From assembly GCF_010119205.1 (NCBI RefSeq), contig NZ_WRXM01000001.1:1116001-1180000 (forward strand): a DNA stretch of 64,000 nt. Reading direction: 5' to 3'. A model generated the notes under the pieces. The model was not told the DNA's origin. It saw only the letters and a list, made by a program, of their open reading frames with translations, and ran no database searches. The first letter of the stretch is position 1. Each line of letters starts with the position of its first letter. Shown here piece after piece: positions 41,290 to 50,322 of this stretch. Made by a program: the position numbers and the translations under genes. Origin of the DNA: Haloarcula limicola. Lineage in GTDB: Archaea > Halobacteriota > Halobacteria > Halobacteriales > Haloarculaceae.

Positions 41290-42600
41290 TCAGTCCGCCG
41301 ACCGCACCGCCGTCGACGCCCGCTGTTCTCGGCGGGTCGAGCGAATCGCCATCGCCACGAACGCCACCGCGGCAGCGCCGGCACAGCCCGCGGCCACCCA
41401 GAACGCGACCAGCGCCGACGTGGCCTCCCAGATCGCCCCGACCGCCACCGGTCCGATCAGCTGTCCGACCTTCCAGGAGAGCGAGCGCAGCGAGAAACTG
41501 CCCGCGACGGCGTCCAGCCGCTCCCCCTCTTCGACGAACAGCGTCATGCTGGCGGGCAGCCGGATGCTGTCGCCGACGCCGAGGACGCCGTAGGCGGCGA
41601 AGAGGCCGAAGAAGGCCGGCGGGAGCACCATCGTCCGACCGGCCGCCGACAGGGAGACCGCGGACAGGAACTGCGTCGCGGACCCGGCCAACGGGATGAA
41701 GAGGATGCCGACCGCGTAGACGGCCGCGCCGGCGAAGACGAACTTGTAGCGGTGCTCAGCGCCGTCGATGAGGGTCCCCATGCGGCCCTGCAGGAGCGAC
41801 TTCGTGAGCTTCCCGCCGGCGAGGATGCCGCCGATAGCGAGCGGGTTGATGCCGAACTGCGTCTTCGCGTAGATGGGCAGGAAGATGACGACGGCCATCT
41901 TCGCGACGCTGAAGCCGAAGCGGAACGAGACGAGCGCGCGGATGGCCGGACGCTGCAGGAGCGTCTTGAGCGTGTCGAGACCGGAGGCGTCCGCGGTGTC
42001 CGTCTGCTGCCCGGGATTGTCGCGGAGGAACCGATAGACCGAGAGCGTGGCGAGCGTGGTGACGGCCACGAGGACGGCGTAGGTGGTCTGGAAGCCGTAG
42101 GTGTAGAGGAGGAGCCCGCCGAAGATCGTCCCCGCGAGACTGCTCACGGCGGCCACCTGATTGTAGCTGCCGAGCCACAGCCCCCGTTTGCCGTCGGGGC
42201 TGATCTCGCCGACGACGGTGCTACCGGTGATCCAGAGGAGACTGGCACCGACGCCCTGGAGGGCGCGGAGGACGAGGACGTGTTCGACGGCGGTGACGAA
42301 GGTGAATCCGGTGAAGATAGCGATATTGAGGAGGAGGCCGGCGAGGAGGTAGCGCTTGGAATTTCCGGTGTCGACGACCCGTCCCAGCGGGAGGACGATG
42401 AGGAACTGCGTCAGCGCGAAGACGGTGCCGAAGAGGCCCTCGACGGTGCCGGAGGTCCCGAAGAGGTCGGCGTACATGGCGAGGGCGATGAGGATCGTGG
42501 AGTAGGCTTGGCTGCGGGCGAAGGCGGTGCTCGCGAGGGCGAGGAACTCCTCGTTCCTGATGAGATCGGTGAGCGAGGTCGCGTCGGCTGCGTCGGTCAC
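41290..42600 (-). CDS. Major facilitator superfamily transporter (GTG start)
   Basis: A 436-residue transporter with about 12 membrane helices. The MFS motif between helices 2 and 3 is seen as LIVLPLGRVVDTGNSKRYLL, and the first helix follows FARSQAYSTILIALAMYADLF. The substrate (drug, sugar or metabolite) is not predictable. I place the start at the GTG at 42600, because a TATA-like gagttaaatg (42622-42631, minus) lies 22-31 bases before it and GGGAG sits 5 bases away. The ATG at 42627 used by a longer frame falls inside that element. Confidence 0.85.
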   Translation of the reverse strand: MTDAADATSLTDLIRNEEFLALASTAFARSQAYSTILIALAMYADLFGTSGTVEGLFGTVFALTQFLIVLPLGRVVDTGNSKRYLLAGLLLNIAIFTGFTFVTAVEHVLVLRALQGVGASLLWITGSTVVGEISPDGKRGLWLGSYNQVAAVSSLAGTIFGGLLLYTYGFQTTYAVLVAVTTLATLSVYRFLRDNPGQQTDTADASGLDTLKTLLQRPAIRALVSFRFGFSVAKMAVVIFLPIYAKTQFGINPLAIGGILAGGKLTKSLLQGRMGTLIDGAEHRYKFVFAGAAVYAVGILFIPLAGSATQFLSAVSLSAAGRTMVLPPAFFGLFAAYGVLGVGDSIRLPASMTLFVEEGERLDAVAGSFSLRSLSWKVGQLIGPVAVGAIWEATSALVAFWVAAGCAGAAAVAFVAMAIRSTRREQRASTAVRSAD

Positions 42601-42725
42601 GGTGACTCCCGTAATGGGTGCCCTCATTTAACTCTGATTACAGAACGAGTCGCACACGTGAGTGAGTTCCACCCGTTGAACGGGCGGTGACACGCGCTCC
42701 GTATCGATCGCCTCGAAGAGAGAAA

Positions 42726-42748
42726 CTATCAGTATTTATGATTGATAG
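42726..42748. promoter_or_regulatory. AT-rich inverted repeat upstream of the MFS gene
   Basis: CTATCA (42726-42731) pairs with TGATAG (42743-42748) around gtatttatgat. It lies in the 177-base gap 42628-42804 between the membrane protein stop and the MFS start. It could be an operator or the 3' end signal of the upstream gene. The rest of the gap shows no gene. Confidence 0.35.
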
Positions 42749-42804
42749 AGCCGGTCGGCGGACTGGCGTCGAAGAAGTAGCGGGTCTCGGACCGTGATCG
42801 GCGA

Positions 42805-43356
42805 CTAGTTCTTGCTCACGTCGCCCGCCTCCGCGCCCGTGTCGCGGTCCTTCGGGACGATGGCGGGGTCTCTCCACAGCAGCGTCACGAAGATGGCGAC
42901 GCCGGCGAGTTCGATGGTCTTGATGGCCGATTCGACGGGTTCGGTGACGTAGTGGCTCAGGACGAGAACCACGGCGTTCGTATCGCCGCTGTGGTGGCCG
43001 CCGCCGCCCCCGCCGGGAGCCGAGAACCCGTCGACGAGGAACGCGCCGTGGCCGGTGGTGTGCCAGAACACCCACGCCGCGATCGAGCCGCACAGCAGCA
43101 CCGTCCCGACGACGTAGGCGTTGCGCAGGCTAACCAGCCCGCGAGTCACGAAGTACGGTCCCGCGAGCAAGATAGCGGCGAACGCGACGAAGAAGAAGGG
43201 GCGCGGGTCCGGCGGCATCCCCGTCGCCAGCCACCGGTCGGCCGCCATGAGGTAGATGACGCTCCGGCGGAAGCCCCACCAGAGGTGAAACGCCGCCGTG
43301 GCGAAGACGAGCGCGGCGGCAATTCCCCGCAGGATTCTGGCTGTCCGTCGCTCCAT
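42805..43356 (-). CDS. Uncharacterised membrane protein
   Basis: A 183-residue protein with four membrane segments (LRGIAAALVFATAAFHLWWG; FFFVAFAAILLAGPYFVTRG; YVVGTVLLCGSIAAWVFWHT; and TIELAGVAIFVTLLW near the end). A His/Gly-rich loop (APGGGGGGHHSGDTNAVVL) follows the third and could bind a metal. No transporter signature is present. The start at 43356 (MERRTARILRG) fits a basic N-terminus inside the cell. The upstream extension to 43464 is Arg-rich intergenic sequence. Function is unknown. Confidence 0.78.
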   Translation of the reverse strand: MERRTARILRGIAAALVFATAAFHLWWGFRRSVIYLMAADRWLATGMPPDPRPFFFVAFAAILLAGPYFVTRGLVSLRNAYVVGTVLLCGSIAAWVFWHTTGHGAFLVDGFSAPGGGGGGHHSGDTNAVVLVLSHYVTEPVESAIKTIELAGVAIFVTLLWRDPAIVPKDRDTGAEAGDVSKN

Positions 43357-43490
43357 ACCACCGACTTGGGAACTCCCCGATAAGAGGGCATCGGAGTCCG
43401 TCGGTGGTAGTCCTTCGCGCGTGCGTCTACGAGCGCGCCCGCAAGCGCTCGCAAGCGCACGCACACCCGCGCTGTCGGCCGATTTCGGCG

Positions 43491-43500
43491 AAAGCCTTTA
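43491..43500 (+). promoter_or_regulatory. TATA-like element for topA
   Basis: The sequence aaagccttta lies about 51-60 bases before the ATG at 43551, so a short leader is expected. The bases gcaggtgg just before the start form a possible ribosome-binding site. Confidence 0.35.
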
Positions 43501-43550
43501 GAACGGTCCCGAGCGTAGCGACCGGTAATGAACCCAGCAGGTGGTGTCCG

Positions 43551-46034
43551 ATGGAGCTGATCATCACTGAGAAGGACAACGCCGCGCGCCGCATCGCCGA
43601 GATCCTCTCGGAGGGGAGCGCCTCGGCCGAGCGGCGCAACGGCGTCAACGTCTACCGGTGGGGCGGCAAGCGCGTCGTCGGCCTCTCGGGCCACGTCGTC
43701 GGGGTCGACTTCCCGCCGGAGTACAACGACTGGCGCGACGTGGAACCGGTCGAGCTCATCGACGCCGACGTGACCAAGGAGGCGACACAGGAGAACATCG
43801 TGGCGACGCTCAAGCACCTGGCACGCAAGGCCGAGAGCGCCGTCATCGCCACGGACTACGACCGCGAGGGCGAACTCATCGGCAAGGAGGCCTACGAGCT
43901 CATCCGCGACGTGACGGACGTGCCCGTCTCCCGCGTGCGCTTTTCTTCTATCACGGAGCGGGAAGTGAGAGGGGCCTTCGAGGACCCCGACGAGATCGAC
44001 TTCGACCTCGCGGCCGCGGGCGAGGCCCGACAGATCATCGACCTCGTCTGGGGCGCGGCGCTGACGCGCTTCCTCTCGCTCTCGGCCCGACAACTGGGCG
44101 ACGACTTCATCTCGGTGGGTCGGGTGCAGTCGCCGACGCTGAAGCTCATCGTCGACCGCGAGCGCGAGATCGAGGCGTTCGACCCCGAGGACTACTGGGA
44201 GATCTTCGCCGACCTCCAGAAGAACGGGTCGGGCTTCGAAGCGCAGTACTTCTACGACGACGACGGCAGCGAGGCCGAGCGCATCTGGGACGAAGCGGAG
44301 GCCGAGGCCGCCTACGCCGACCTGACGAGCGTCGACAGCGCGACAGTCACGAACGTCCGCCGGCGTACCCGCACCGACAGCCCGCCGACGCCGTTCAACA
44401 CGACCGCGTTCATCTCCGCGGCCAGTTCGCTGGGCTACTCCGCCCAGCGCGCGATGTCCATCGCCGAGGAACTCTACACGACGGGCTACATGACCTATCC
44501 GCGGACCGACAACACGGTCTATCCCGACGACTTGGAGGAGGACGCCCTGCTCGACGAGTTCGTCGGCTCGCCGGAGTTCGGCGAGGACGCCGAGTCCCTG
44601 CTCGAACAGGACGAGATCGTCGCCACGGAGGGCGACGAGGAGACCACCGACCACCCGCCGATCCACCCGACGGGCGAGATACCGAACAAGTCGGAACTCT
44701 CCGAGGACGAGTGGGAGATCTTCGAACTCGTCGTCCGGCGCTTCTTCGCCACCGTCGCCGAGGCGGCGACGTGGGAGCGCCTGCGCGTCGTCAGCGAGGC
44801 CGGCGGCCGCTCGCTGAAGGCCAACGGCAAGCGCCTCGTGGAGCCGGGCTACCACGCCGTCTACCCGTACTCCAGCGCCAGCGAGAACCACGTCCCCGAC
44901 GTGGAGGAGGGCGAGGAACTGTCGATCTCGGAGGTTCGGCTGGAGGACAAGCAGACCCAGCCGCCCCGGCGCTACGGCCAGTCCCGCCTCATCGAGACGA
45001 TGGAGGACCTCGGCCTCGGGACGAAGGCGACCCGGCACAACACCTTAGAGAAGCTCTACGACCGCGGCTACATCGAGGGCGACCCGCCGCGGCCGACGGC
45101 GCTCGCGAACGCCGTCGTCGAGGCCGCCGAGGACTTCGCCGACCGCGTCGTCAGCGACGAGATGACCGCCCAGTTGGAGCGGGACATGACCCGCATCGCC
45201 AACGGCGAGGCGACCTTAGACGAGGTGGCCGACGAGTCCCGCGAGATGCTCTCGCAGGTGTTCGAGGAGTTGCGCAACTCCAGCGAGGAGATCGGCGAAC
45301 ACCTCCAGGAGTCGCTGAAGGCCGACAAGACCCTCGGCCCGTGTCCCCAGTGCGGCGAGAGCATGCTCGTCCGGCGCTCCCGACAGGGGTCGTACTTCGT
45401 CGGCTGCGACGGCTTTCCCGAGTGTCGCAACACGCTCCCGCTCCCGTCGAGCGGCGAACCGCTCGTCCTGGACGAGGAGTGCGAGGAACACGACATGCAC
45501 CACGTCAAGATGCTCGCCGGTCGGGACACCTTCGTCCACGGCTGTCCCCGTTGCGAGGCCGAGAAGGCCGACGAGAGCGAGGACGAGGTCATCGGGCCGT
45601 GTCCCGAGTGTCGTGACGGAGAAGGTGGCGAACTCGCCATCAAGCACCTCCGCTCCGGCTCCCGACTGGTCGGCTGTACGCGCTACCCCGATTGTGACTA
45701 CTCGCTGCCGCTGCCCCGCAACGGCGACATCGAGGTGACCGACGAGTTCTGCGAGGACCACGACCTGCCCGAACTCGTCATCGACCCCGACAGCGACGAC
45801 CCGTGGGAGCTGGGCTGTCCCATCTGCAACTTCGAGGAGTACCAGGCGCGAAACGCCGTGCAGGACTTAGAGGACCTGAACGGCGTCGGGAGCGCCACGG
45901 CGGAGAAACTCGAAGACGCCGGCGTCGACTCGCTCGACGCGCTCCGCGAGGCCGACGCCGACAGCATCGCCGGCGAAGTGCAGGGCGTCAGCGCCGGACA
46001 GGTCAGGGACTGGCAGACGGAACTCGACGCCTGA
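43551..46034 (+). CDS. topA: DNA topoisomerase I (type IA)
   Basis: An 827-residue type IA topoisomerase that relaxes negatively supercoiled DNA. The Toprim domain begins MELIITEKDNAARRIAEIL and has TDYDREGELIG. The active-site tyrosine is Tyr316 in GYMTYPRTDN. The C-terminal part carries four-cysteine zinc modules (CPQCGESMLVRR with CDGFPEC; CEEHD with CPRC; CPECRD with CTRYPDC; CEDHD with CPIC) and ends with a helix-hairpin-helix segment (LNGVGSATAEKLEDAGVDSL). Length and layout are those of archaeal/haloarchaeal TopA. It is followed tail to tail by a Rieske protein. Confidence 0.96.
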   Translation: MELIITEKDNAARRIAEILSEGSASAERRNGVNVYRWGGKRVVGLSGHVVGVDFPPEYNDWRDVEPVELIDADVTKEATQENIVATLKHLARKAESAVIATDYDREGELIGKEAYELIRDVTDVPVSRVRFSSITEREVRGAFEDPDEIDFDLAAAGEARQIIDLVWGAALTRFLSLSARQLGDDFISVGRVQSPTLKLIVDREREIEAFDPEDYWEIFADLQKNGSGFEAQYFYDDDGSEAERIWDEAEAEAAYADLTSVDSATVTNVRRRTRTDSPPTPFNTTAFISAASSLGYSAQRAMSIAEELYTTGYMTYPRTDNTVYPDDLEEDALLDEFVGSPEFGEDAESLLEQDEIVATEGDEETTDHPPIHPTGEIPNKSELSEDEWEIFELVVRRFFATVAEAATWERLRVVSEAGGRSLKANGKRLVEPGYHAVYPYSSASENHVPDVEEGEELSISEVRLEDKQTQPPRRYGQSRLIETMEDLGLGTKATRHNTLEKLYDRGYIEGDPPRPTALANAVVEAAEDFADRVVSDEMTAQLERDMTRIANGEATLDEVADESREMLSQVFEELRNSSEEIGEHLQESLKADKTLGPCPQCGESMLVRRSRQGSYFVGCDGFPECRNTLPLPSSGEPLVLDEECEEHDMHHVKMLAGRDTFVHGCPRCEAEKADESEDEVIGPCPECRDGEGGELAIKHLRSGSRLVGCTRYPDCDYSLPLPRNGDIEVTDEFCEDHDLPELVIDPDSDDPWELGCPICNFEEYQARNAVQDLEDLNGVGSATAEKLEDAGVDSLDALREADADSIAGEVQGVSAGQVRDWQTELDA

Positions 46035-46072
46035 GGGCGGTCTACCCGTTTCTGCGAGCGCGATAGTCGATA

Positions 46073-46477
46073 CTACAGCTGCAGGTGCGAACTCGACCCC
46101 GGCGCGTCGTCGTCATCGTCGACGCCGCCCTCGTGCATGAACTCGAAGTCGTCGTCAGTCAGATACACCGTCCCGTGACGCTCGGCGAGGTCCACGTCTG
46201 GCAGCGTCGTTCCGGCGGCCTCGCCGTTGTCGCAGTCGCCCTCGCAGGCGTCGAACATCGACCCGTGACGGGGACAGATTATCTGTCCGTCGCGCATCGG
46301 GACGCCGCGGCCCGTATCGAAGCGCTGGTCCTCGTGCGTACACCGATTCACCCACGCCTCGACGCCCTCGCCGCAGGGGACGACGACCACCTCCTCGGGT
46401 TCGCCGTAGGGGTCTTCGGCCGTGAACCGGAACGACCCGCTCTCGTGGACTTCCTCGACGGTGGTGAGTTGCTGCAT
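46073..46477 (-). CDS. Rieske [2Fe-2S] ferredoxin-like protein
   Basis: A 134-residue Rieske protein with both ligand pairs: Cys46-x-His48 (NRCTHEDQRF) and Cys68-x2-His71 (ICPRHGSMFD). The surrounding pattern GVEAWVNRCTHED is that of soluble Rieske ferredoxins of dioxygenase or nitrite reductase type, without a membrane anchor. The Cys/Asp-rich loop CEGDCDNGEA may hold extra ligands. The tail is acidic. It probably passes electrons to an oxygenase or reductase encoded elsewhere. A TATA-like catcttagcc (about 46500-46508, minus) sits about 25-31 bases upstream. Confidence 0.9.
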   Translation of the reverse strand: MQQLTTVEEVHESGSFRFTAEDPYGEPEEVVVVPCGEGVEAWVNRCTHEDQRFDTGRGVPMRDGQIICPRHGSMFDACEGDCDNGEAAGTTLPDVDLAERHGTVYLTDDDFEFMHEGGVDDDDDAPGSSSHLQL

Positions 46478-46637
46478 AGACGGAGTGTCGCGTGCGAGCG
46501 GCTAAGATGTGGCGGGTGGTTCGCGGCGGCGAAGTCGTGCCACGTGTCCCGGTTTCGCGTCCGCCTCGCTATGGGAACACATACTCGCGCCCGGCCCATC
46601 CGAAGCCGTTATGCCGCCGGGCGAACGTCTCTGCCGT

Positions 46638-47357
46638 ATGGCTAACTGGGCGGACTGGGACCACATCGTCAAGATAGACCCCGATAAGACGCTCGTCGAG
46701 GGGGAGACCTACGAGGACGTGGCCGCGACCGGGACCGACGCCATCGAGGTCGGCGGCACCACCGGCATGACCGAGGAGAAGATGGAGCGGGTCGTCGACG
46801 CCTGCGGGAAGTACGACATCCCCGTCTACATCGAGCCGTCGAACCCCGCCTCCGTCGTCCACAGCGACCGTCACGATGGCTACCTCATTCCCGTCGTGAT
46901 GAACGCCGGCGACGTGACGTGGATCACCGGCGCGCACAAGGAGTGGATCCGCATCGACGACGACATCGACTGGTCCCGCACGTTCACCGAGGCCTATATC
47001 GTCATGAATCCCGACGCCTCCGTCGCCGCCTACACGCAGGCCGACTGCGATTTAGACGCCGACGAGGTCGCCGCCTACGCCGAGGCCGCCGAACACCTGC
47101 TCGGCCAGGAGATCGTCTACGTCGAGTACTCCGGCACGCTCGGTGACACCGAGAAGGTCGCCGCGGCCGCCGACATCCTCGACGACGCCACCCTCTTCTA
47201 CGGCGGCGGCATCCACGACTACGACTCCGCCCGGACGATGGCCGAACACGCGGACACCATCGTCGTCGGCGATCTGGTCCACGACGAGGGCGTCGACGCG
47301 GTGCGAGCGACCGTCGAAGGCGCACAGGACGCCCACGCCGCGACCGCCGACCGCTGA
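46638..47357 (+). CDS. Geranylgeranylglyceryl phosphate synthase
   Basis: A 239-residue GGGP synthase (PcrB family) that joins geranylgeranyl diphosphate to sn-glycerol-1-phosphate, the first committed step of archaeal ether lipid synthesis. The TIM barrel has [32 protein letters not shown] (phosphate site), [20 protein letters not shown] and [20 protein letters not shown]. The ATG at 46638 ([19 protein letters not shown]) matches the family start. A TATA-like gccgttatgc (about 46605-46613) lies 25-33 bases upstream. Confidence 0.94.
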   Translation: MANWADWDHIVKIDPDKTLVEGETYEDVAATGTDAIEVGGTTGMTEEKMERVVDACGKYDIPVYIEPSNPASVVHSDRHDGYLIPVVMNAGDVTWITGAHKEWIRIDDDIDWSRTFTEAYIVMNPDASVAAYTQADCDLDADEVAAYAEAAEHLLGQEIVYVEYSGTLGDTEKVAAAADILDDATLFYGGGIHDYDSARTMAEHADTIVVGDLVHDEGVDAVRATVEGAQDAHAATADR

Positions 47358-47543
47358 ATCCGCATCGGTCCGCCCAGGTTAGTCGTTTTCGACGTCGCTG
47401 CTCGCGACTCGCTTCTGCTCCGTGATTCGCTGTCTCGCGAGCGATGCCCGCTCGACTTACCGAGGCGGCCGGCGCGGCCTCGCTCTCCCTCACCGTTCGG
47501 GCTCTCGTTGCTCACGGCTCACTTCGTTCGCCGTTCGCATTAA

Positions 47544-47574
47544 CGAGGGCCGCTCCCTTCGGTCGCGCCCCTCG
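47544..47574. repeat. Hairpin repeat, copy 2 (pcrB-aspS gap)
   Basis: CGAGGG...CCCTCG with the loop region ctcccttcgg, closely matching copy 1 at 33824-33858 but shorter by four bases. It lies 14 bases before the aspS TATA element, so here it is upstream of a promoter instead of after a stop codon. Confidence 0.45.
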
Positions 47575-47587
47575 CCCCGAAAGACTG

Positions 47588-47597
47588 TCCTTAAGTC
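47588..47597 (+). promoter_or_regulatory. TATA box for aspS
   Basis: The sequence tccttaagtc lies 23-32 bases before the ATG at 47620. Confidence 0.5.
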
Positions 47598-47619
47598 AGG
47601 CGCACCAGAACGCCACTCC

Positions 47620-48924
47620 ATGGAAGACCGCACCTACACAGCGGACGCCGAACCGGGCGACAGCGTCACCGTCGCCGGGTGGGTCCACGAGATCCGGGAC
47701 CTCGGCGGCATCGCCTTCCTCATCCTGCGAGACACCACGGGGAAGATTCAGGTCAAGTTCGAGAAAGACGAGATGGACGAGGACCTCGTCGAGACCGGAC
47801 TGAACGCCCACCGCGAGTCCGTCATCAGCGTCACCGGCGACGTAGAGGAGGAGCCGCGCGCGCCCACCGGCGTCGAGGTCACGCCCGCGAGCGTCGACGT
47901 CATCTCCGAGGCCGACCCCGAACTACCGCTCGACCCCTCCGGGAAGGTCGACGCCGAACTCCCGACCCGACTGGACAACCGGACGCTGGACCTCCGCAAG
48001 GACGAGGTCAAGGCCATCTTCGAGATCCGCGCCGAAGTGCTTCGCTCCGCTCGTGAAGCCTTCCGCGACATCAACTGCACGGAGATCAACACGCCCAAGA
48101 TCGTCGCCACCGGAACCGAGGGCGGCACCGAGCTGTTCCCCATCACGTACTTCGGCCGCGAGGCGTTCATGAACCAGAGCCCGCAGCTGTTCAAGCAGCT
48201 GATGGTCGGCTCCGGCCTCGAACGCGTCTTCGAGATCGGCCCGATCTTCCGCGCCGAGGAGCACAACACGCCCCGGCACCTCAACGAGGCGACCTCTATC
48301 GACTTCGAGTCGGCCTTCTACGACCACACCGAGGCGATGGACGCCTGCGAACACGTCGTCAAGGCCGCCTACGAGGGCGTCGCCGAGAACTGCGCCGAGG
48401 AACTCGAAGCGCTCGGCCTCGAAGACGAGTTCGCCGCGCCAGAGGGCGAGTTCCCGCGCCTCTCCTATCAGGACGCCATCGATAAGATCAACGCCACCGG
48501 CGAGCTCGACGAGCCGCTGGTCTGGGGCGACGACCTCTCGACGGAGGCCGAACACGTCCTCGGACAGGAGGTCGGCGAGCACTACTTCATCACCGACTGG
48601 CCCAGCGAGATCAAGCCGTTCTACATCAAGGACCACGACGACGACGAGGAGGTCTCGACCGGCTTCGACATGATGCACCCGTCGATGGAACTGGTCTCCG
48701 GCGGCCAGCGTGAGCACCGCTACGACCGGCTCGTCGCCGGCTTCGAACAGCAGGGCCTCGACCCCGAGGCCTTCGAGTACTACACCAAGATGTTCAAGTA
48801 CGGCATGCCGCCCCACGCGGGCTGGGGACTGGGCGGCGAGCGCCTCGTCATGACGATGCTCGGACTGGAGAACATCCGCGAAGCCGTTCTCTTCCCGCGG
48901 GATCGCCAGCGGCTGAGCCCATAG
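47620..48924 (+). CDS. aspS: Aspartyl-tRNA synthetase (archaeal type)
   Basis: A 434-residue class II synthetase. The N-terminal OB-fold (residues 1-105) begins [19 protein letters not shown]. The catalytic core carries motif 2 in [20 protein letters not shown] and motif 3 in [20 protein letters not shown]. The short archaeal/eukaryotic form lacks the bacterial GAD insertion. Many archaeal AspRS are non-discriminating and also charge tRNA-Asn, which GatCAB then amidates. The gatB gene nearby is consistent with that. The ATG at 47620 is used because earlier in-frame codons fall in the hairpin repeat. Confidence 0.94.
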   Translation: MEDRTYTADAEPGDSVTVAGWVHEIRDLGGIAFLILRDTTGKIQVKFEKDEMDEDLVETGLNAHRESVISVTGDVEEEPRAPTGVEVTPASVDVISEADPELPLDPSGKVDAELPTRLDNRTLDLRKDEVKAIFEIRAEVLRSAREAFRDINCTEINTPKIVATGTEGGTELFPITYFGREAFMNQSPQLFKQLMVGSGLERVFEIGPIFRAEEHNTPRHLNEATSIDFESAFYDHTEAMDACEHVVKAAYEGVAENCAEELEALGLEDEFAAPEGEFPRLSYQDAIDKINATGELDEPLVWGDDLSTEAEHVLGQEVGEHYFITDWPSEIKPFYIKDHDDDEEVSTGFDMMHPSMELVSGGQREHRYDRLVAGFEQQGLDPEAFEYYTKMFKYGMPPHAGWGLGGERLVMTMLGLENIREAVLFPRDRQRLSP

Positions 48925-49016
48925 AAAGCGAGGTCGTGACCTACGGGAACGACCTCGGATCGCCGAGCGGGAGCGAAGCGACACGCGAGCGGCAAATACC
49001 TGGGAGCGCCTCGGCG

Positions 49017-49781
49017 CTACTCCGGGAACAGCTCTTCTTCGCGCTCTATCGAACTGATGCGCTCGATGGCCTCGGCGTCGAGTTCGAGGTCGGCGGCCGC
49101 GAGGTTCGCTTCCAGGTGTGCGCGCGAGGACGCCTTCGGGATGGTCACGACGTTCTCGTGGGACGTGACCCACGCGATGGCGACGGCGGCGGGCGTCGTC
49201 TCGTACCGCTCGGCGACGTCCTGCAAGGTCGGGTCATCGAACACCTGCCCGCCGGCCAGCGGCGAGTACGCCACCAGCGGGTAGTCGTGTCGTCGTGCGT
49301 CCTCCAGCAACGACTGCTGCCAGAAGAACGGGTGGAACTCGACCTGGTGAGCGGCGATCGGCGCGTCGAGGTGGTCGCGGGCGGTCGCTACCTGCTCGGG
49401 CGAGAAGTTCGAGAGACCGACGTGGTCTGTCAGGCCCGCATCCCGCACGTCGTCGAGGGCCGGCAGGGTCGTCGCCGGGTCGTAGTCGCCCCGCGGGCGG
49501 TGGACGTACAGCAGATCCACGGAGTCCAGACCCAAGCGTTCGAGGCTGGCTTCGGTCCCGGCGCGAACGTCCTCGGCGGCCAGCGAGTCTATCCAGAGTT
49601 TCGTGGCGACGGTCAGGTCGTCGCGCTCGGCGTCGGCCGCGGCGATACCGCCGCCGACGACGCCCTCGTTGTCGTATATCTGTGCCGTATCGAGATGCCG
49701 GTAGCCGGAATCGACGGCCGCCGCGACGACGGCGGGGTCGTCGATCCCCATCGTGCCGAGACCGACGGGCGGGAGGTCCAT
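49017..49781 (-). CDS. Aldo/keto reductase
   Basis: A 254-residue aldo/keto reductase with a TIM barrel and NADPH-type fold. The catalytic set is visible: GYRHLDTAQIYDNE (Asp and Tyr), LTVATKLWIDSL (Lys) and ERLGLDSVDLLYVHRPRGDY (His). The C-terminal NADPH-binding part is IAWVTSHENVVTIPKASSRA. It resembles 2,5-diketo-gluconate/methylglyoxal reductase types. The substrate is not predictable. It is a lone gene with a stop that leaves about 90 bases to aspS. Confidence 0.9.
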   Translation of the reverse strand: MDLPPVGLGTMGIDDPAVVAAAVDSGYRHLDTAQIYDNEGVVGGGIAAADAERDDLTVATKLWIDSLAAEDVRAGTEASLERLGLDSVDLLYVHRPRGDYDPATTLPALDDVRDAGLTDHVGLSNFSPEQVATARDHLDAPIAAHQVEFHPFFWQQSLLEDARRHDYPLVAYSPLAGGQVFDDPTLQDVAERYETTPAAVAIAWVTSHENVVTIPKASSRAHLEANLAAADLELDAEAIERISSIEREEELFPE

Positions 49782-49818
49782 AGTCGGCGGTCGGGCGGGA
49801 CCGAAAAGGGCGTGTCGG

Positions 49819-50226
49819 TCAGAACCCGCTGCGCCGGCTGACGGCGGCGGCGTGGTCCGCCCACTTCTCCAGCGTCGGACAGCCCCAGTATCTGACCGTG
49901 CCGCTGCGCTCGTCGAAGTCGAGGACCGCGAGCCGATGGAGGACCGGGAGCTGCGTCTCGATCAGCGCCGACTCGACGGCGTCGACGGCGGTATCGGCCT
50001 CCGGAAGACCGCTGTCTCGGCCCTGCCGTGCGACGACGCCGGCGAGGTCGCCGACCGTCGCCTGCGTCTCCGCGGCGGTTTGAAAGTGGAGGCAGACCGC
50101 GCGCCGCCGCCAGTCGGCGAGCGCTTCGAAGACGTCGTCGACCATCGGCGTCGTCAGCCCTCGATCCTCGGGCGTCATGCCGGACCAGTCGTCGCTCCGT
50201 GGCCCGCTCCGCGGCTGATTGCTCAT
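49819..50226 (-). CDS. DUF7344-like wHTH protein
   Basis: A 135-residue haloarchaeal protein that I assign to the DUF7344-like group, a winged-helix-like domain (DVFEALADWRRRAVCLHFQ; VESALIETQLPVLHRLAVLD; RSGTVRYWGCPTLEKWADHA). Low-complexity residues at the N-terminus precede it. The ATG at 50226 has a TATA-like gttgatacc (about 50250-50259, minus) 24-33 bases upstream. A 16-bp palindrome (50267-50282) sits just beyond that element. It may respond to, or act with, the large PAS/GAF regulator encoded immediately upstream on the same strand. Confidence 0.75.
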   Translation of the reverse strand: MSNQPRSGPRSDDWSGMTPEDRGLTTPMVDDVFEALADWRRRAVCLHFQTAAETQATVGDLAGVVARQGRDSGLPEADTAVDAVESALIETQLPVLHRLAVLDFDERSGTVRYWGCPTLEKWADHAAAVSRRSGF

Positions 50227-50266
50227 GGAGTAGTTCGAAATAGTCAGTCAGCGGTATCAACCCATC

Positions 50267-50282
50267 ACCTAGCCGGCTAGGT
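50267..50282. promoter_or_regulatory. 16-bp perfect palindrome with two CTAG tetramers
   Basis: ACCTAGCCGGCTAGGT reads the same on both strands. It lies between the stop of the PAS/GAF regulator (50323) and the TATA-like element (50250-50259, minus) of the DUF7344-like gene. Both positions favour an operator. A terminator stem is less likely because no T-run follows. CTAG is depleted in haloarchaeal genomes, so two copies in one palindrome are unlikely by chance. Confidence 0.5.
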
Positions 50283-50322
50283 ACACATTCGTGAGAACAC
50301 GGAATCCTACAATGTGGCGGTC

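Larger units (their letters stand above)
47358..47619. other. Gap between GGGP synthase and aspS
   Basis: 262 bases with no gene. The right half (about 47480-47580) resembles the smc-scpA gap: ggctctcg, ctcacggctc and cgttcg words, then a hairpin (47544-47574). The aspS TATA element is tccttaagtc at 47588-47597. Confidence 0.5.
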
